A stretch of 64,000 nucleotides of DNA from Rhizomicrobium sp. (GTDB taxonomy: Bacteria; Pseudomonadota; Alphaproteobacteria; Micropepsales; Micropepsaceae). The number at the start of each line of letters is the position of its first letter. Within the stretch, counting starts at the first letter, position 1. The stretch is taken from contig JBBCHM010000002.1 of NCBI GenBank assembly GCA_037200045.1, forward strand, positions 62,001 through 126,000. Direction: 5' to 3'. A program made the position numbers and the translations under genes. The notes below the pieces were generated by a model that was not told the origin of the DNA, made no database searches, and saw only the letters and a program-made list of their open reading frames with translations. This document shows, one piece after another, positions 1 through 9,033 of this stretch.

Positions 1-353
1 CGCACCAGTCGGAAGGCACCAAGAGAGCCCAAGGCGTCAAAAACGATTCCATCCCAGGTCTGCGCCAGCGCACGCCGGATCGCCTCGCGGCGTTGCGGCG
101 TGTCGAAGACCGAGGCGATATTGGGCAGCGGCGAGAACAGGGATCGCAAGCGCCCCCTGTAGTCGGAACCGACGATTTGCCATGTCACATTGGGCTGGTC
201 CAGTGCCGCGACGTTGTCGTTCGGGCCGGGGTGGCAAAGTACGTGGATTTCGATGCCCTGGCGCGCGCACGCTTCGATCAGGTGGCGGGAATAGAGCAAA
301 TCCCCGGCGATAGAGGGATAGGGAAGCGTTTTGGTCAGCCAGAGAAGGCGCAT
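1..353 (-). CDS. glycosyltransferase (GT4-like N-terminal part), runs off the left edge
   Basis: An open frame starts at ATG 353-351 and stays open to base 1, so only the first ~117 residues are present. The N-terminus (MRLLWLTKTLPYPSIAGD) is the usual opening of GT-B family 4 glycosyltransferases, with a small hydrophobic beta strand followed by a Gly loop. A second strand (GIEIHVLCHPG) follows near residue 35. The C-terminal donor-binding half lies outside the window. It starts 8 nt after the stop of the flippase gene, so the two are probably co-transcribed. Donor and acceptor cannot be inferred. Confidence 0.7.
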   Translation of the reverse strand, partial: MRLLWLTKTLPYPSIAGDLLYSRHLIEACARQGIEIHVLCHPGPNDNVAALDQPNVTWQIVGSDYRGRLRSLFSPLPNIASVFDTPQRREAIRRALAQTWDGIVFDALGSLGAFRLV

Positions 354-361
354 GGCAGGTT

Positions 362-1774
362 TTAGGTATGCCAAGCTTGGCGAAATCTCATCAACACGAA
401 GAGACAACCCGGCAACGCGATCAGCACCGTAATGGCCAGATATCCCCAAGCAATGCCCACAGCTCCAAAATAGTAGCCGAGCACAAGCGTACTCAACGCG
501 GTGAGAAAACCGATGATGAGCGAGATCGCCAAGAGCGGTTCTCGCTTATGTGCACGCAGATAAAATGCAATCGGCATCATTATCTGAATGACGACCGATG
601 CCAGAAGAAAAATCGCGAGCGGGGTCAAAGGCAGCAGCCGACGCGCGAATGGGACTTGATAGAGATGCAAGAGATAAACACCGCCGAGCAAGACCGCGCC
701 ACCAAACAGGAGCAACACGCCCGAACTCGCGCTCAGCCGAATCGCCAAACGATCCAACTCTGCCCAGTTGCGTTGCGCGACAAGCATTCCAAATAAGGGG
801 ACTTTGGTTTGTACGACAGTTCCCGTAATGCCGCTTAGAGATTGTATTATGCTCCACGTCATTCCCATCTGAGCCGCCGCCATAGGCCCCTGAAATTTGA
901 ATAGGACCGGCGTAAAAAGGGAAAAAGAAAGATAGCCGCTTATCCAACTCAGCATTATTCTCCATTGCATCGGCCATAATTCGGTGAGCCATCCCGATTT
1001 CGAATAGTCGCGCCTGAACAAAGAAACGAAGAAGACCTGGTGTCTCAGTAGCACCATTAGCCCCATACTTAAGACGCCGGCCCAAAGACTTATGGCGGAA
1101 GACCACAATCCTCCGCCAAAGTAAATTGCGATACATAGCGCCAAACCGGTACTAATACCACGAATAAATCGAATCTGATAACTGGAGATAACTTGGTTCG
1201 TGCCATCGAGCACACAGAAGAACGGGAGCAAACAAAGGTCAGCAACCACGGCGAGGCAAAGCGCCGTCCATTGCCAAATCCAGCCTATATGGATATTTGA
1301 ATGGTGGAAAATAATATATCCCGCGACCTCGGCTCCTAAAAAAAATAGAAGTGATGCAGTCCCGAACCATCGAATGGCGAAGTGCATTAACCCGGCTAGT
1401 CTGTCGGCCGCGAGATCGTTGCCTTCTACGCTTCCATCGCCTCCCAAGCGCAGATGAATCCATTCGTGGCTGACATATTGAATTAGCACTTGGCCTAACC
1501 CAAGCTCGGCAAATACCTGCAGCGCAATCAGGCTCATGAACGTGTAGTGGAACCCCTGTACATCCAGGGAAAAGAAGCGGGCAATCAGGAGCAACGACAC
1601 CGCGCTTTGCGCTATGTTCCAGACACGGCCGAGGCCGCCATAGAAAGACGCCCGATCCAGCCCCGCGATATGAACCCCCCACTTAACAAATATCACGGCT
1701 GATCTAGTTACATTGCTCGCAAACATTGGCACCGACGGATTTTGGAAAAGCTCATATTGGAGCATAGTGCCCAT
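362..1774 (-). CDS. Wzx-like polysaccharide flippase (MOP superfamily)
   Basis: About 470 residues with roughly 12 hydrophobic segments spread over the whole length, as in O-antigen/teichoic-acid flippases of the MOP superfamily. No ATP-binding motifs are present. The likely role is flipping an undecaprenyl-linked repeat unit across the inner membrane. The frame is open up to a GTG at 1873, but the first 33 residues from there do not look like flippase sequence. ATG 1774 (MGTMLQYELF) is the preferred start, and a later ATG (MFASNV) is possible. It lies just upstream of the partial glycosyltransferase and near a Wzy-like polymerase elsewhere in the island, which suits a Wzx/Wzy pathway. The gene is clearly AT-richer than the right half of the window. 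Confidence 0.75.
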   Translation of the reverse strand: MGTMLQYELFQNPSVPMFASNVTRSAVIFVKWGVHIAGLDRASFYGGLGRVWNIAQSAVSLLLIARFFSLDVQGFHYTFMSLIALQVFAELGLGQVLIQYVSHEWIHLRLGGDGSVEGNDLAADRLAGLMHFAIRWFGTASLLFFLGAEVAGYIIFHHSNIHIGWIWQWTALCLAVVADLCLLPFFCVLDGTNQVISSYQIRFIRGISTGLALCIAIYFGGGLWSSAISLWAGVLSMGLMVLLRHQVFFVSLFRRDYSKSGWLTELWPMQWRIMLSWISGYLSFSLFTPVLFKFQGPMAAAQMGMTWSIIQSLSGITGTVVQTKVPLFGMLVAQRNWAELDRLAIRLSASSGVLLLFGGAVLLGGVYLLHLYQVPFARRLLPLTPLAIFLLASVVIQIMMPIAFYLRAHKREPLLAISLIIGFLTALSTLVLGYYFGAVGIAWGYLAITVLIALPGCLFVLMRFRQAWHT

Positions 1775-1977
1775 TGTCACTCGCGCATAGGGCGCTTCCG
1801 CCGCCTGTCGCCCGATCGGGACGTCGACGATCACAGCGAAATCGAAAATTGCAGCTTGCTTGCTGAGGCCCACCTATTGGAGAATGAACACCTAAAACAA
1901 ATCCAATGCTCGTTTAAAAGACCTTGGCGGACAAGGCTCATTGATCCTAGATCGCAGTTCAATCAGGTGTTGTTCTA

Positions 1978-2796
1978 ATGGCTTCGTCACGATCGCTTGC
2001 AAGCGCGTTGAAGCGCGCTACCAGAAGGCTACTGGGACCGACTTTGACGGTCTATGCTCGCAAAATGCGACGCAGCATAGTGGGAAATCCTGGCCCGGAA
2101 TTGCTTCTCGATATAGATGATGTCAATGCGCTATCCGCGATGGAGACTGCAAAATCCCTTTCGCTGGCGGTGCTTTATACCTACGGCGCCGACGTTGAAG
2201 GCGATATAGCGGAATTTGGTACGATGTCCGGCTCTACTGCCCAAGCGCTAGCGACAGCCATGCTCGCTGCAGAGCGCTGGGTCGGACCGTCGTTCAAGCG
2301 GCTTCATCTTTTCGACAGTTTCGAGGGATTTCCCGAAATCAATGCGCAGGTCGACATGTCCTCCCCGCACGTTCAAAAAGGCGTCTGGGCGCGCGGAACA
2401 TGCAAATTTTTAAGCTTCGAAGAGCTGAAGCGCGTTGTTGAACGCGTCCTTCCTGCAAGGCGCGTCGAGATGCATGAAGGTTGGTTCGCTGACACCGTCA
2501 ATGTCTTGCCGAACAACACGAGATTCAGCCTGATTCATTTTGACGGCGATCTATATCAATCGATGATAGATGCGCTTGATCCGTGCTTCGCGAAAGGTTT
2601 CGTCAGCGAGGGTGCGATGATTTGTTTTGATGACTGGAATTGCAACCGTGCGAGCAACAAGTATGGCGAACGGCGTGCCTGGGAAGAACTTGTTTCAAAA
2701 TACAAAATACAGTTTTCCATGAGTGGGGATTATTCCTGGGGATGTACGAAAGTCATCGTGCACGCATATTCTAGCGCAATCGGCTCAAGCAGTTGA
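1978..2796 (+). CDS. TylF/MycF-family macrocin-type O-methyltransferase
   Basis: 272 residues matching the TylF family of SAM- and metal-dependent sugar O-methyltransferases. Visible blocks are EFGTMSGSTA (79-88, SAM loop), LFDSFEGFP (111-119), HFDGDLYQS (187-195) and FDDW (217-220). The Asp residues of the last two blocks are the expected metal ligands. It probably methylates a hydroxyl of a polysaccharide sugar. It is transcribed opposite to both flanking genes and breaks the otherwise continuous minus-strand gene train. Its base composition is AT-richer than the island average, which suggests a later insertion. ATG at 1978 is the first start in frame. Confidence 0.8.
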   Translation: MASSRSLASALKRATRRLLGPTLTVYARKMRRSIVGNPGPELLLDIDDVNALSAMETAKSLSLAVLYTYGADVEGDIAEFGTMSGSTAQALATAMLAAERWVGPSFKRLHLFDSFEGFPEINAQVDMSSPHVQKGVWARGTCKFLSFEELKRVVERVLPARRVEMHEGWFADTVNVLPNNTRFSLIHFDGDLYQSMIDALDPCFAKGFVSEGAMICFDDWNCNRASNKYGERRAWEELVSKYKIQFSMSGDYSWGCTKVIVHAYSSAIGSSS

Positions 2797-2819
2797 GCGT
2801 AGAGTCTGGTCTGTTGCGA

Positions 2820-3596
2820 TTACGATGATTTCCGCCAGATGCCGTAGTAGTTTTCACCCATGCGCCATTTGGTGAAACCCAACATTTTCGACAGCAGCTT
2901 GCTGGATCCGGTAAACAGCAGTTTCTGAGGGAAAATCGGCAGGCGCTTGAAATAAGGCGGGTCCCATAGGAAGTCCGTTCCTTCGAGATGCGGCCTGAAA
3001 CCGGCGTCGCGACACATCGTCTGCCATTCTCCGATAGGGCGAAGACCGATATGTGTGGGATCGCGAAGCGCGGTCCAGGTATGGATGGTGCAGCCGTTTG
3101 AGATGTCCTTCTCCTTCAGGCGACTACCCAGCGAGCGGGTGTTCGGCGTGGAGAAAAAGAGCACCCCGCCGGGACGCAATACGCGAGAGGCTTCAGCAAA
3201 AAACCGCTTCGGATCGGGAAGGTGCTCGACTACATCAAGCGAAATCAGCAGATCGGCCGATGCAGCCGGTATCTGCAATTCCTGTGCGTCGAGAATCTTC
3301 ATTTCCACGTTGGGAAAGGCCTTGGTCTTTTCCTTGCCGACGCCGACCGCGTATTCGGAAATATCCCCTGAAACGATGCGCGTATTTCGCGGGTAGCTAT
3401 TCAACAGGGCATATGTGAAAAGCCCCACGCCGCAGCCCACCTCGACTATGTCATGGGCCAAAGGAGCGGCCCCACGCAACCGTCGAATGAACGTCGTGTA
3501 GTGGCCCCGCCGCTTACGGTAAGCGCTTCGCCAGTTCGAATCCGTGCTTGCGCTATCCGAGTAATATTCGGCGGTAAAGGCAGTTGATTGACTCAT
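2820..3596 (-). CDS. class I SAM-dependent methyltransferase
   Basis: 258 residues from the preferred ATG at 3596 (MSQSTAFTAEYYSD). SAM motif I is EVGCGVGLF (52-60), the acidic end of strand 2 is GDIS (77-80), motif post-I is LDVVEHL (120-126), and LRPGGVLFF (140-148) is typical of Methyltransf_11/23 proteins. The frame is also open to ATGs at 3629 and 3701. The 3701 start would overlap the upstream glycosyltransferase stop as ATGA, but that leader is Arg-rich and unlike the family. It is the last gene of the minus-strand sugar operon before the inverted TylF gene. The substrate is presumably a sugar of the exported glycan. Confidence 0.72.
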   Translation of the reverse strand: MSQSTAFTAEYYSDSASTDSNWRSAYRKRRGHYTTFIRRLRGAAPLAHDIVEVGCGVGLFTYALLNSYPRNTRIVSGDISEYAVGVGKEKTKAFPNVEMKILDAQELQIPAASADLLISLDVVEHLPDPKRFFAEASRVLRPGGVLFFSTPNTRSLGSRLKEKDISNGCTIHTWTALRDPTHIGLRPIGEWQTMCRDAGFRPHLEGTDFLWDPPYFKRLPIFPQKLLFTGSSKLLSKMLGFTKWRMGENYYGIWRKSS

Positions 3597-3697
3597 ATCA
3601 CCAGATCGCGCCTTAGGGATGGTCCGCATCCGCTCCCGCTCAAAGCGCATGGAGAATCGCACTATTGGCGTTTCTCCGCAACCAGCGGAACGCCCCC

Positions 3698-4651
3698 TCA
3701 CCCTGCGATTCTATCCGCCTTCGCGGCGACACGCGCCGGGCCAAATCCGAGCAACGTATCCTGCATGCGGCGCAATTCCGCGCGGAACCAACTGAGGAAA
3801 AGACGCGCCGCGCCAATCCCGTCCAACAACGTGAACAACTTACCGCGAGCAAGCAGCGGGCGGAGCGCGCGAAAATTGCGGCTTAGTATCCGGCTAGCCC
3901 GCAAGCGAGGGCGAATGTCGGCGAACTCGTCGTCCATCAAAGCATCGACGAGCGCCAGATAGTCCTGAAAAACCTTACGCCTGTCCCGCCCTTGGCGCTG
4001 TCCCCATGTATCCGGTGAAAGTAATGCCAGGGCCAGCGGCCGGGGCACATAGCAGGCGCCATAGCGAAGCGCCACGGACCACATGGGGAGTGAATCACAC
4101 ACACCCCCCAAGAGAGGCCGCATAAGCCCCTGCTCCACGAACGCCGCGCGCCGCCATATGGTGCAATGTCCGGGCAGGAAGCGAAGAAGAAGGGCACGAA
4201 ACAGCGCTACAAGTTCGTCAGGCGAGAAGTAGCGCGATGACGGGGCAAGGCCATACCGCTCCTCTCTGGCATGCCCGGCAATCTCCCAAATAGGATCGCA
4301 AAACGCCAGACCGCATTCGGGGTGCGCAGATATGATCTCCATCATGGCGGCGAAAAAACCCGGCTGGATTTCGTCGTCCGCGGCAGCGCAGTAGACGAAG
4401 TCCCCTGTCGCGGCGCGCAGGCCGATATTGATGGTCTCGATAACGCCCATGTTCTGCTGATTGCGAATAAAGCGCGCATTAGAGTGGCTTTCGCAGTAGC
4501 GCTGCATCAGCTCGGCCGTATTGTCGGGAGACGCGTCATCAATGAGGATCACTTCGTCTGGCTGGACGTCTTGACGCGAAAAAGCAGCGAGCTGCCGTCC
4601 CAAGAGGTGGCCCTGTTTGTAACATATGATGAAGGCCGATAGTGTTGGCAT
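3698..4651 (-). CDS. family 2 glycosyltransferase
   Basis: 317 residues with a GT-A fold: an N-terminal strand (MPTLSAFIICYKQ), the nucleotide-binding IDDASPDNT (37-45) and the metal-binding AADDE (90-94). The second half (LPGHCTIWRR and beyond) resembles the acceptor side of GT2 enzymes. There is no membrane-spanning C-terminus, so it is likely a peripheral inner-membrane enzyme adding one sugar to the lipid-linked repeat unit. It lies 29 nt downstream of the C-methyltransferase gene in the same direction. Donor sugar unknown. Confidence 0.82.
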   Translation of the reverse strand: MPTLSAFIICYKQGHLLGRQLAAFSRQDVQPDEVILIDDASPDNTAELMQRYCESHSNARFIRNQQNMGVIETINIGLRAATGDFVYCAAADDEIQPGFFAAMMEIISAHPECGLAFCDPIWEIAGHAREERYGLAPSSRYFSPDELVALFRALLLRFLPGHCTIWRRAAFVEQGLMRPLLGGVCDSLPMWSVALRYGACYVPRPLALALLSPDTWGQRQGRDRRKVFQDYLALVDALMDDEFADIRPRLRASRILSRNFRALRPLLARGKLFTLLDGIGAARLFLSWFRAELRRMQDTLLGFGPARVAAKADRIAG

Positions 4652-4680
4652 GCGAAGTTCCGCTCAGACTGGGGGGCGCG

Positions 4681-5838
4681 TCAAATAATTGGAGAGAAAC
4701 TGGTCGATGATGCGAGCGCCGAGGGCAAGAAAAATCGCTCGTTCCCCAATCGATCTGCCAACTTCCGCGCAACGGCAGGTGCCAGGGGGACAAACACCAG
4801 CGCATCGCCGGGCAATTCATCGGGAGAAAGGATTGGCACGCCCATGTGCAAGCGCCCGATTCGTGCGGGATCCTCATCCACAAAGAAGGGCACCTTCAGG
4901 TCTCGCGCTTCCAGCTCTCCGGCAAGCCAAGTCGCAGCATTGGAGGTGCCAAAAAGGCCTATTTGACGCGTGCGGGCGAGAGACTGTGCCTCGTCAATGA
5001 CAGCGTGAAGCAATGCGATCGCTCCGCGCGCGGCATCGCCGTCTTCGGGACTTCCCTTCACTACTGGGCTTCGGTTTCCGCCACTACGGGCCAATGCTGA
5101 AATCTCTTTGGCGATCCACGTCCCTGTCAGCTGTTCTATTTCGCAGCCGGATGCCGTTAACGTCCGTCCCAACGCGCCGGGCGAAAAATGTGTCACATGA
5201 TCAGCAATGAGAAGATCGAACGGATTCTGGCGAAAATCTGGCACTTCGATCAACAGATGACCGCCACTGTTCAGACGAGAAGCCAAGTCCGGCAGGAACG
5301 CACACGGATTTATGAAATGCTCCAGCGAATGAAGCATGGTGATGAGATCGAAGCTTCCCGGTACGCTGGCGATGCCGCCAACATAAAGCGCTTCCACCCC
5401 GGGAATGCTTTCAACGCGCGCCCGGTGAACATCGGACAATTCGTTTCCTGCCAAGCGCCACCCCGGCAGCAACTGCGCGAATGAGTGCAGCAATCCTCCG
5501 TTGCCACATCCAACGTCCAACATACGTCCTTCACTTGCAACACAAAGGTGTCTCATAGCCCGGCGCAGCAGATCAAGCGAGCGCGGCTCCGCAGCCTCAC
5601 CGAATACCATCTGTTCGTTGCCGCTGGACTGGTGGTAGATTTGGTAAGTGCGGTAGATTTCCGTAATCTCTTCACGGAACTTGTCGTCGGCGGGCTTCTG
5701 TACGATCCCACAGCAGCTGCAAACCGCCAACGCGCCCCCGGACGGCCAAGGCCTGCTGTCCGACGTGACGCGTTTCAAGTCGGAAAATCCCTCGAGCGGA
5801 TCAAGGCTGCTACCGCACAGATGACAAGGCGGTATCAT
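4681..5838 (-). CDS. TylC3/NovU-type sugar C-methyltransferase
   Basis: 385 residues in the three-part layout of nucleotide-sugar C-methyltransferases. An N-terminal zinc ribbon has CHLC (5-8) and CSCC (40-43). A SAM domain follows with DVGCGNGG (108-115) and SLEHF (171-175), then the family motif DHVTHFS (213-219) and a C-terminal Rossmann-like domain (IGLFGTSNAATWLAG). Characterised relatives methylate C3 of a 4-keto-6-deoxy nucleotide sugar, giving a methyl branch. ATG at 5838 overlaps the preceding reductase stop as ATGA, so translation is probably coupled. The frame stays open far upstream (to 6333), but that part is a shadow of the reductase. With a 4-ketoreductase next door this is a coherent branched-deoxysugar pair. 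Confidence 0.8.
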   Translation of the reverse strand: MIPPCHLCGSSLDPLEGFSDLKRVTSDSRPWPSGGALAVCSCCGIVQKPADDKFREEITEIYRTYQIYHQSSGNEQMVFGEAAEPRSLDLLRRAMRHLCVASEGRMLDVGCGNGGLLHSFAQLLPGWRLAGNELSDVHRARVESIPGVEALYVGGIASVPGSFDLITMLHSLEHFINPCAFLPDLASRLNSGGHLLIEVPDFRQNPFDLLIADHVTHFSPGALGRTLTASGCEIEQLTGTWIAKEISALARSGGNRSPVVKGSPEDGDAARGAIALLHAVIDEAQSLARTRQIGLFGTSNAATWLAGELEARDLKVPFFVDEDPARIGRLHMGVPILSPDELPGDALVFVPLAPAVARKLADRLGNERFFLPSALASSTSFSPII

Positions 5839-6668
5839 ACAAGGAATACCTCTGCCAAAGTGTCCTCCGGCGCAATCGCCCGCCATCCCAACCAGACCGT
5901 GGCTTCCGTGGTGTCCAACGTCGTATGCTGCGGCCTTGCTTCCAGTGCAATCTCGGTCGGCGCGCTCACCGGCCGAACCAGGGCTAGATCGGCCCCAACC
6001 CCGCAACAAATAAAACTGGCGGCCTGAGCATAGCTGATATCGCGATCGGCAGACAATTGAACCAGACCTGGCCGCGGGGCGCGTATAAGAGCCAACAAAG
6101 CCGCTGTAACGCGCGGCAACGGGATCGGCGCCATGTACATGTCGCAGAACGCGTTGATGGGTTGTCCAAGAGCCAGATTGTCCCGCCACTGACGAAACAT
6201 CACCGAGGTCTGCGAAAGGACCTTGGTCAGGCGCAGCACCGTTCCCCCGAGCGCGAGAATGCCGCGCTCCATCTCTGCCTTTTGGCGGCCATATGAGGTT
6301 TTGGGCGATACCACGTCGGAGGTTCCGCAACACGCTTTGTCACCCCCAAACACGAGGTTTGTGGAAAGGGCGATCGGATGAATCCCAAAGTTCCTGAGGC
6401 GCTGCGCCAGCGCAAGTGTGCCAGTAACGTTCACTGCCAGGGCGCGCTCCGGCGCCCTTTCGCAGGCGGATAGCGAGGCGACTGCAGCGCAGATCACAGC
6501 GGTACGAGTGGCCTGTAGATGAAAACGCGCCACGCTGGCGGCATCCGCCAGGTCCAGTCCACCGTTCCGACGGCTGGTGCCTTCAACGGAAAGACATCGC
6601 GCGCTCGCCGCGTCCAGCAACGCCGAACCGATAACGCTATTCTCGCCGACAACCAGCAGGTCCTTCAT
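5835..6668 (-). CDS. RmlD-like NAD(P)-dependent sugar reductase
   Basis: 277 residues from ATG 6668. The Rossmann start is LLVVGENSVIG (4-14), then LSTNLVFGG (101-109), and the catalytic pair is in SYGRQK (125-130, YxxxK). Overall it resembles dTDP-4-dehydrorhamnose reductase (RmlD). The Gly-rich loop is slightly unusual (GENSVIG rather than GxxGQLG). The likely job is reducing the 4-keto group after C-methylation. It starts one base after the stop of the upstream methyltransferase and overlaps the downstream C-methyltransferase by 4 nt. An in-frame TTG at 6698 is possible but lies inside the upstream gene. Confidence 0.75.
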   Translation of the reverse strand: MKDLLVVGENSVIGSALLDAASARCLSVEGTSRRNGGLDLADAASVARFHLQATRTAVICAAVASLSACERAPERALAVNVTGTLALAQRLRNFGIHPIALSTNLVFGGDKACCGTSDVVSPKTSYGRQKAEMERGILALGGTVLRLTKVLSQTSVMFRQWRDNLALGQPINAFCDMYMAPIPLPRVTAALLALIRAPRPGLVQLSADRDISYAQAASFICCGVGADLALVRPVSAPTEIALEARPQHTTLDTTEATVWLGWRAIAPEDTLAEVFLV

Positions 6669-6669
6669 C

Positions 6670-7347
6670 TCAGGTTTTTTTTGTGCAGCAAATGGCAAGG
6701 AGATAATGTGCCATCTTGGCGTATCCCGTGTGGACTATTTCGTCGTTCATGGAGAACAGGAAGACGTTCTCGAAATGCTTCTCCATCACCAACTTAAAAT
6801 CCGCTCCCGTCTTGCAATTGATGTGACCTTCCTTGCTGGGGGGGGACGCATAAACTTGAGATTCCAGCGACGGCATGCCAACGATCAAAATGCCATTGGG
6901 CGTAAGTGATGCCTTGATATTGTCGATAAATATGTCTTCTTGCGCCTTCGGAATGTGCTCAAGAACGTCCAAGGAATAAGCCGCATCGAAGCTGCCGGGC
7001 ATTGGTCCGGCGAGCATGTCATGCGTCTTTGCGGAAATCGGCCACCGCTCGACGGCGCGACTTTCAATGTCTTGAATGAAAAGCGGATCATAGTCGGTGA
7101 TGGTCAGCGCGGCGACCTCCTGACGCACGACGCGCGCGCAAAATCCATCACCACAGCCGACCTCCAGAACATTCCTGCGCCCGCTGAGCATCTTGGACAC
7201 GAATTTATATCGTGCCAGAGTGAATACCAGCCGACGAGGATCGTCGTGCCACACTTGGTTGTTCATGAGGCCTAACCTGGCCACTCCGACACTCTCTGCC
7301 AGATCGACTGTGACTTGATTCACGGGATCTTTCGTTTTGGACGTCAT
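6670..7347 (-). CDS. class I SAM-dependent methyltransferase
   Basis: 225 residues. SAM motif I is LEVGCGDGFC (61-70), the acidic strand-2 end is ITDYD, and post-I is LDVLEHIP (about 124-131). It resembles Methyltransf_11/23 small-molecule enzymes with no extra domains. A run of eight C on the coding strand (plus-strand G run 6838-6845, codons for SPP) is a possible slippage site. It lies 7 nt after the next methyltransferase gene and 1 nt before the reductase, inside the same operon. Probably methylates the same sugar or a biosynthetic intermediate. Confidence 0.72.
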   Translation of the reverse strand: MTSKTKDPVNQVTVDLAESVGVARLGLMNNQVWHDDPRRLVFTLARYKFVSKMLSGRRNVLEVGCGDGFCARVVRQEVAALTITDYDPLFIQDIESRAVERWPISAKTHDMLAGPMPGSFDAAYSLDVLEHIPKAQEDIFIDNIKASLTPNGILIVGMPSLESQVYASPPSKEGHINCKTGADFKLVMEKHFENVFLFSMNDEIVHTGYAKMAHYLLAICCTKKT

Positions 7348-7354
7348 GCTGGCC

Positions 7355-8014
7355 TCATTCGAAATAGATAAAAGAATAGTCGCCCGTATAGCCGGTTTGC
7401 TGGAAAAGCCACTCCCACTCGGCCGGGGTATGGAAGGCGCGACAGGTGAGCTGCCAGTACATCAGGTTCACCTTCTCGCGCTCGTTGCGATACCCCTCCA
7501 CGATGAGATATTTGTTCTTGGCGACACGCTCCATCTCCTGCAGCGCCGACCACAGGTCGGGCAGATAGAGATTGTGCAGCGTGTTGACCGAGATGACGAG
7601 GTCGAATTCCTTGTCTCCGAAAGGCAGCTTTGCGGCATTGGCGACCGACAGCCTGTCCTTCACTTCTTCCTTGGCGTGCGCGATGGCATATTCGGAAATG
7701 TCGATGCCGCGCACCTCGACTCCCGGCACTGCCTGGGCGAAGTCGTACAGGATGAAACCCTTGCCGCAGCCGACATCCAGCACCTTCATTCCCGGCTTGA
7801 TGCCGTAATGCGCGACCAGATCGTCGGCCATTACGCGCCAACGACCGTCATACTTGTAGCCGCCATAGCCGGTATCGCGGCCGCCGTCCCAATAGTCATA
7901 GTCGAACTTGACCGCCAGTTCCGCCACTTCGGCTTTGTCGCGCTGGTTCACCCGGGCGAGATAGTCGCGCTTGGTGGATTTGTGAATCTTGGAGATGAAA
8001 TCGACGTTGGCCAT
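7355..8014 (-). CDS. class I SAM-dependent methyltransferase
   Basis: 219 residues. It begins MANVDFISKIHKSTKRDYL and has a D/Y/W-rich segment (FDYDYWDGGRDTGYGGY, about 37-53) before SAM motif I KVLDVGCGKGF (77-87), GIDISEYAI and SVNTLHNL. The pre-motif segment recurs in methyltransferases of polysaccharide clusters. It is not related by eye to the other operon methyltransferases beyond the SAM fold. It lies 14 nt downstream of the dehydratase gene on the same strand. Substrate unknown, likely the sugar built by this operon. Confidence 0.72.
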   Translation of the reverse strand: MANVDFISKIHKSTKRDYLARVNQRDKAEVAELAVKFDYDYWDGGRDTGYGGYKYDGRWRVMADDLVAHYGIKPGMKVLDVGCGKGFILYDFAQAVPGVEVRGIDISEYAIAHAKEEVKDRLSVANAAKLPFGDKEFDLVISVNTLHNLYLPDLWSALQEMERVAKNKYLIVEGYRNEREKVNLMYWQLTCRAFHTPAEWEWLFQQTGYTGDYSFIYFE

Positions 8015-8028
8015 GGTTCTTTCTGCCT

Positions 8029-9021
8029 TCAGGGTTTGTGCTGATATTCCAATGGCTGCCGGCTGATGGCACCCCAGTTTTTTTCGATCCAGTCGACCAC
8101 TTCGGAAATACCGTCCTCGATGGATATCACAGGCTTCCAGCCCAGTTCGGTCCGGGCCTTGGTCGAATCGATGACATAGGCTGCGTCCTGCCCGGGCCTT
8201 TCGGGGCCGATCTCGGTCGCCGAGGCAAAATCCTTGCCCATCCGCTCGCAGATCAGCCGCACGACATCTTTTACTGCAATGCCAGCGTCGGGCGACAGAT
8301 GATAGCGCTCGCCCACCCGTCCTTTTTCCAGCATGGCCAGTTCGCCGGTCGAGACGTCGCGCACGTGGATGTAGGATTTGACGGCGACGCCGCCGCCGTC
8401 GAGCCTGATCGTCTTACCCAGTTTCAGATAGATCACGGTGCGGCAGATGATCTTGAACAGCTGCTGGCGGGCGCCATAGACGTTGGTGGCGCGCACGTTC
8501 ATGGCGGGAAAGCCGAAGGTCTTCTGGTAAACGGAATTGATCATGTCGGCGGCCGCCTTCGACGCAGCATAGGGCGTGGAAGGGTTGTCGGGCGTGGTTT
8601 CCACCACCGTGCCGACACAGTTTCCATAAGCTTCCGGCGACGAGACATGCAAATAGCGCTTGAGATAATCCTGCTTGCGCATGTGGTTGACGAATTTCGC
8701 CAACCCCACCGTGTTGGTCTCGAACCAGTGCTCGGGATGTATCCAGCTTGGCCCGACTTCGCTTTGGGCCGCGAAATTGACGATGTATTCCGGCTTCTCG
8801 GCGTCCAGGAACACCAGCATCGGCTCGATGTCCTTGTTGGTATCGAACCGTTTGAACCGGAACCGCGACAAATCCTTGCGGCTCTTATAGCGCAGCAGGA
8901 AGTCTGGCTTCTCTTCGGAGCGGCTGATGCCGATCACCTCGCGTGAGGAATCGTCGAGCAGCAGGTCGACGAAGTCCTGCCCCGAAAAGGCGTTGCTGCC
9001 GATGACGACGTATTTTGCCAT
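8029..9021 (-). CDS. NAD-dependent sugar 4,6-dehydratase/epimerase (extended SDR)
   Basis: 330 residues. The NAD loop is GSNAFSG (8-14), a variant of GxxGxxG. The catalytic residues lie in SSPEAYG (127-133) and YAASK (151-155). NVRATNVYG and the C-terminal substrate region (LDGGGVAVKSYIHVRDV) resemble dTDP-glucose or GDP-mannose 4,6-dehydratases. SSPEAYG, with an acidic residue after the catalytic Ser, is more like dehydratases than plain 4-epimerases. It could supply the 4-keto-6-deoxy intermediate used by the C-methyltransferase and RmlD-like reductase downstream. Confidence 0.76.
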   Translation of the reverse strand: MAKYVVIGSNAFSGQDFVDLLLDDSSREVIGISRSEEKPDFLLRYKSRKDLSRFRFKRFDTNKDIEPMLVFLDAEKPEYIVNFAAQSEVGPSWIHPEHWFETNTVGLAKFVNHMRKQDYLKRYLHVSSPEAYGNCVGTVVETTPDNPSTPYAASKAAADMINSVYQKTFGFPAMNVRATNVYGARQQLFKIICRTVIYLKLGKTIRLDGGGVAVKSYIHVRDVSTGELAMLEKGRVGERYHLSPDAGIAVKDVVRLICERMGKDFASATEIGPERPGQDAAYVIDSTKARTELGWKPVISIEDGISEVVDWIEKNWGAISRQPLEYQHKP

Positions 9022-9033
9022 TGTTCTTCTCCG

